Assembly (NCBI GenBank): GCA_028691175.1
Contig: JAQUZU010000009.1
Location: 4,237 to 12,268 of the forward strand
DNA: 8,032 nucleotides
Origin: Candidatus Kapaibacterium sp.
GTDB lineage: Bacteria; Bacteroidota; Ignavibacteria; Kapaibacteriales; UBA2268
Direction: 5' to 3'
A program made the position numbers and the translations under genes. Below are positions 6,051-8,032 of the stretch, one piece after another (the first letter of the stretch is position 1; every line of letters begins with the position of its first letter). The notes under the pieces were generated by a model, which saw nothing but the letters and a program-made list of their open reading frames with translations, did no database searches and was not told the origin of the DNA.

Positions 6051-8032
6051 GTGGCTAAATCTGATGATGTTGTGATTCATCGAGTGGGGAAAAAAAGCAA
6101 CAAAAAGAGTTCCGGCACGAAGCCGAAGATAAATTCCGACAAGCAAAAATATGACCGTCAATTCGGGCGGAACATCAAGATACTTTCCGTCGGGCTGATG
6201 ATTGTAGCATTTTTTGTGCTGCTTGCGTTAGTCTCATATACGCCGGCGGACGAGGCGTTTCTGAATATCGAACTGCGGGATTTGTTCGGCTTGCTGAAGG
6301 CAAACGAACACATTATCGAGATTGCCGAGCAGACGCATAACTGGCTTGGTCTGACCGGTGCGTATATTGCGAATTATTTATACAATTACACTTTCGGCTA
6401 TGCTGTGATATTCAGTCCGGTGATTCTGTTTTTGTGGGCGCTTGACTTGTTCAAACTGCAGAAAATCAGCGAAAAAGTGCTAAAAAATACAATGCTGTAC
6501 CTGATTTTTGGGTTACTGTTTGCAGGCATAATGGGCGTAATCGGCAAGTTGGAGTGGATTGAGATGCAGCCGAAGGAATGGTCGGGAATAGTCGGCTATT
6601 ACATTGCGTCGGTGCTGTACAGTATTCTCGGCGGGATCGGTTCGCTTGTAGTGCTGGGAATTTCCGCACTGGTAACGGCTTATTACGGCTTTGATATTCA
6701 GCCTGACAAGATTAAAGAAGCGGCGGAAAATATCTCTGCAAATATCGCCGAAAAGAGGGAAAACGCGGGCGAAGCAAAGGGAAATTCGATACTTCACAAA
6801 ATAACGTCTCCATACAGGAAATTACTCGAATATACGAAACGGGAAGCCCCGGGCGACGAAATACCGGAAGAAACAGAGGCTCCACAGCCAAAAAATATCG
6901 CCACAGACACGCCGATCACCGCTCAGGCAGAGGCACCGGGCACTGTCGTGAATTCCGAGTTTGCGAATACGGCTCGAATTGTTCGCGAAAATATCGGGCA
7001 GGACGAGGAAATTAAACTCAATTTACAGGACGAAATCCCCGAGACACAGGCGGGATTTGTCGGAATAAGAAATCACTCTATTCCTATTGCCGAGAGTGTG
7101 GAGAGCCAACCCGTTGAAGTGCCAAAACCCGCCGAAGTTCTCATCAATAGGCCGAAGGGACTTCGCACGGTGGCGGCAGTTGCAGGAGCTGAAGCGGGAG
7201 AAATTATGGCTGAAAGTGCGGTTGCGAGTGCTGCGGGCAAGATTAACATCGACTTGCACAAGGACATGGCAGAGGTAGCCAGAGGCGAGGAACTCCTCGT
7301 TGATAAAAAGACAGAGGTAATCGCGCTCAATCCGAATCAGACTGCCCCAATTGCGGAAACGGAGAATATGCCCATCGAAATAAATGACGAACAGGCGTTC
7401 GATTCACACGAAAACGACGCCCAAGTCAGCCCTATACAGGCACTCGATACAGAGATTTTCGCGGAAGACACGCCTGATGTAGCGGAAATTGAAAGCGCAG
7501 GCGATGCGGAGCAGTCGCCGAGCGAGCGCGGTTCGCAGAGTAAACTCAATCTGTACGTGAATGAGCCGGTGGAGAATGAGGTAATTCCTATGACGCCGAA
7601 ATCCCCGATTTCAGTGATGTCGCTGATTGAAGCAATTAGGTATACTGCACCAAAAATTAATTTATTGACAGAAAACAACGAGGAAATCAAGGTCGATGAG
7701 GAGGAACTCAAGGCTAATGCAAAGATTTTGCAGGAGAAACTCGAGACGTTCAAGATTTATATCGAAAACCTGACCATCACACCCGGACCGGTTGTTACGC
7801 AGTACGAGTTCGTACCTGCGGCAGGCATTAAGATTAGTAAAATCAGCAACTTAGCGGACGATATAGCAATGGCTCTGAAAGCTCCGGGCATTCGAATTAT
7901 CAGCCCGATACCGGGCAAAGGAACGGTCGGCATCGAGATTCCGAACAAAAATCCTGCGCTCGTGCACTTCAGTTCGATTATTCGCTCGCCGAATTTCTAC
8001 GAAAATCACTACCGTTTGCCGCTTGCATTGGG
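6051..8032 (+). CDS. ftsK: DNA translocase FtsK/SpoIIIE, N-terminal part, cut by window edge
   Basis: FtsK is a septum-anchored DNA pump that clears and aligns chromosome termini during division. 660 residues are visible in one frame from GTG at 6051. A basic cytoplasmic tail (1-42) leads to TM1 (about 43-62); further membrane segments lie at about 114-133, 148-166 and 185-212, giving the four-span anchor usual in this group. Residues about 215-515 form a low-complexity Glu/Ala/Pro-rich linker without a recognisable fold. The alpha domain starts near 522 (IRYTAPKINLL) and contains GPVVTQYEFVPAAGIKISKI (from 579), LADDIAMALKAPGIRI and PIPGKGTVGIEIPN, all strongly characteristic of FtsK. The Walker A beta domain and the gamma DNA-reading domain must lie beyond the right edge, so motor function cannot be checked here. 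It sits 23 bases after comB and is probably translated from the same mRNA. Confidence 0.94.
   Translation, partial: MAKSDDVVIHRVGKKSNKKSSGTKPKINSDKQKYDRQFGRNIKILSVGLMIVAFFVLLALVSYTPADEAFLNIELRDLFGLLKANEHIIEIAEQTHNWLGLTGAYIANYLYNYTFGYAVIFSPVILFLWALDLFKLQKISEKVLKNTMLYLIFGLLFAGIMGVIGKLEWIEMQPKEWSGIVGYYIASVLYSILGGIGSLVVLGISALVTAYYGFDIQPDKIKEAAENISANIAEKRENAGEAKGNSILHKITSPYRKLLEYTKREAPGDEIPEETEAPQPKNIATDTPITAQAEAPGTVVNSEFANTARIVRENIGQDEEIKLNLQDEIPETQAGFVGIRNHSIPIAESVESQPVEVPKPAEVLINRPKGLRTVAAVAGAEAGEIMAESAVASAAGKINIDLHKDMAEVARGEELLVDKKTEVIALNPNQTAPIAETENMPIEINDEQAFDSHENDAQVSPIQALDTEIFAEDTPDVAEIESAGDAEQSPSERGSQSKLNLYVNEPVENEVIPMTPKSPISVMSLIEAIRYTAPKINLLTENNEEIKVDEEELKANAKILQEKLETFKIYIENLTITPGPVVTQYEFVPAAGIKISKISNLADDIAMALKAPGIRIISPIPGKGTVGIEIPNKNPALVHFSSIIRSPNFYENHYRLPLAL

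Noticed and set aside
7337..7753. 138-codon minus-strand frame rich in Ser and Ile, superficially like a membrane protein
   Set aside because: It is the antisense of the acidic FtsK linker; Glu and Asp codons read backwards give Ser, Phe and Ile, which explains its composition.
1..8032. Mobile element, CRISPR array or defence system
   Set aside because: No transposase, integrase, recombinase, short regular repeats or defence-type proteins are present; apart from the duplicated tRNA unit I saw no long direct or inverted repeats.

Overview
The window is ordinary chromosomal DNA from a bacterium, most likely of the Bacteroidota/Chlorobiota (FCB) group. The evidence is: an acyl-ACP thioesterase of the stand-alone double-hotdog kind familiar from Bacteroides; an FtsK with a multi-span membrane anchor and a long acidic linker; tRNA genes without an encoded CCA; and several upstream regions carrying TAnnTTTG-like boxes, the Bacteroidota housekeeping promoter core. 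Clear Shine-Dalgarno sequences appear only before some genes (ftsH, ftsK). Genus-level placement is not possible from this sequence alone. I see no mobile element, CRISPR array, phage gene or toxin-antitoxin pair.

The left half (1-2932) is read on the minus strand. In transcription order it holds two identical tRNA-Ser(UGA) genes, a rho-independent terminator, an acyl-ACP thioesterase, and a long RelA/SpoT-type (p)ppGpp synthetase that runs off the left edge. The right half (3138-8032) is read on the plus strand: ftsH (membrane AAA+ zinc protease), a strong hairpin terminator, a ComB-family 2-phosphosulfolactate phosphatase, and, 23 bases later, ftsK, which starts with GTG and runs off the right edge inside its alpha domain. 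The 205-base AT-rich gap at 2933-3137 is the divergent promoter region between the tRNAs and ftsH.

Most genes are housekeeping: translation (tRNA-Ser), lipid supply (thioesterase), stringent response (Rel), membrane protein quality control (FtsH) and chromosome segregation (FtsK). comB and ftsK are probably co-transcribed, while ftsH is separated from them by the terminator.

The observation most worth following is in the Rel protein. Its synthetase and TGS domains look intact and the metal ligands of the HD hydrolase domain are kept, but the catalytic HDxxED motif reads HDVCDN and two other hydrolase-site motifs are also changed. This suggests a synthetase-only or hydrolase-weak long RSH, which predicts a second alarmone hydrolase elsewhere in the genome. 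I found no convincing undescribed multi-gene system in this window.
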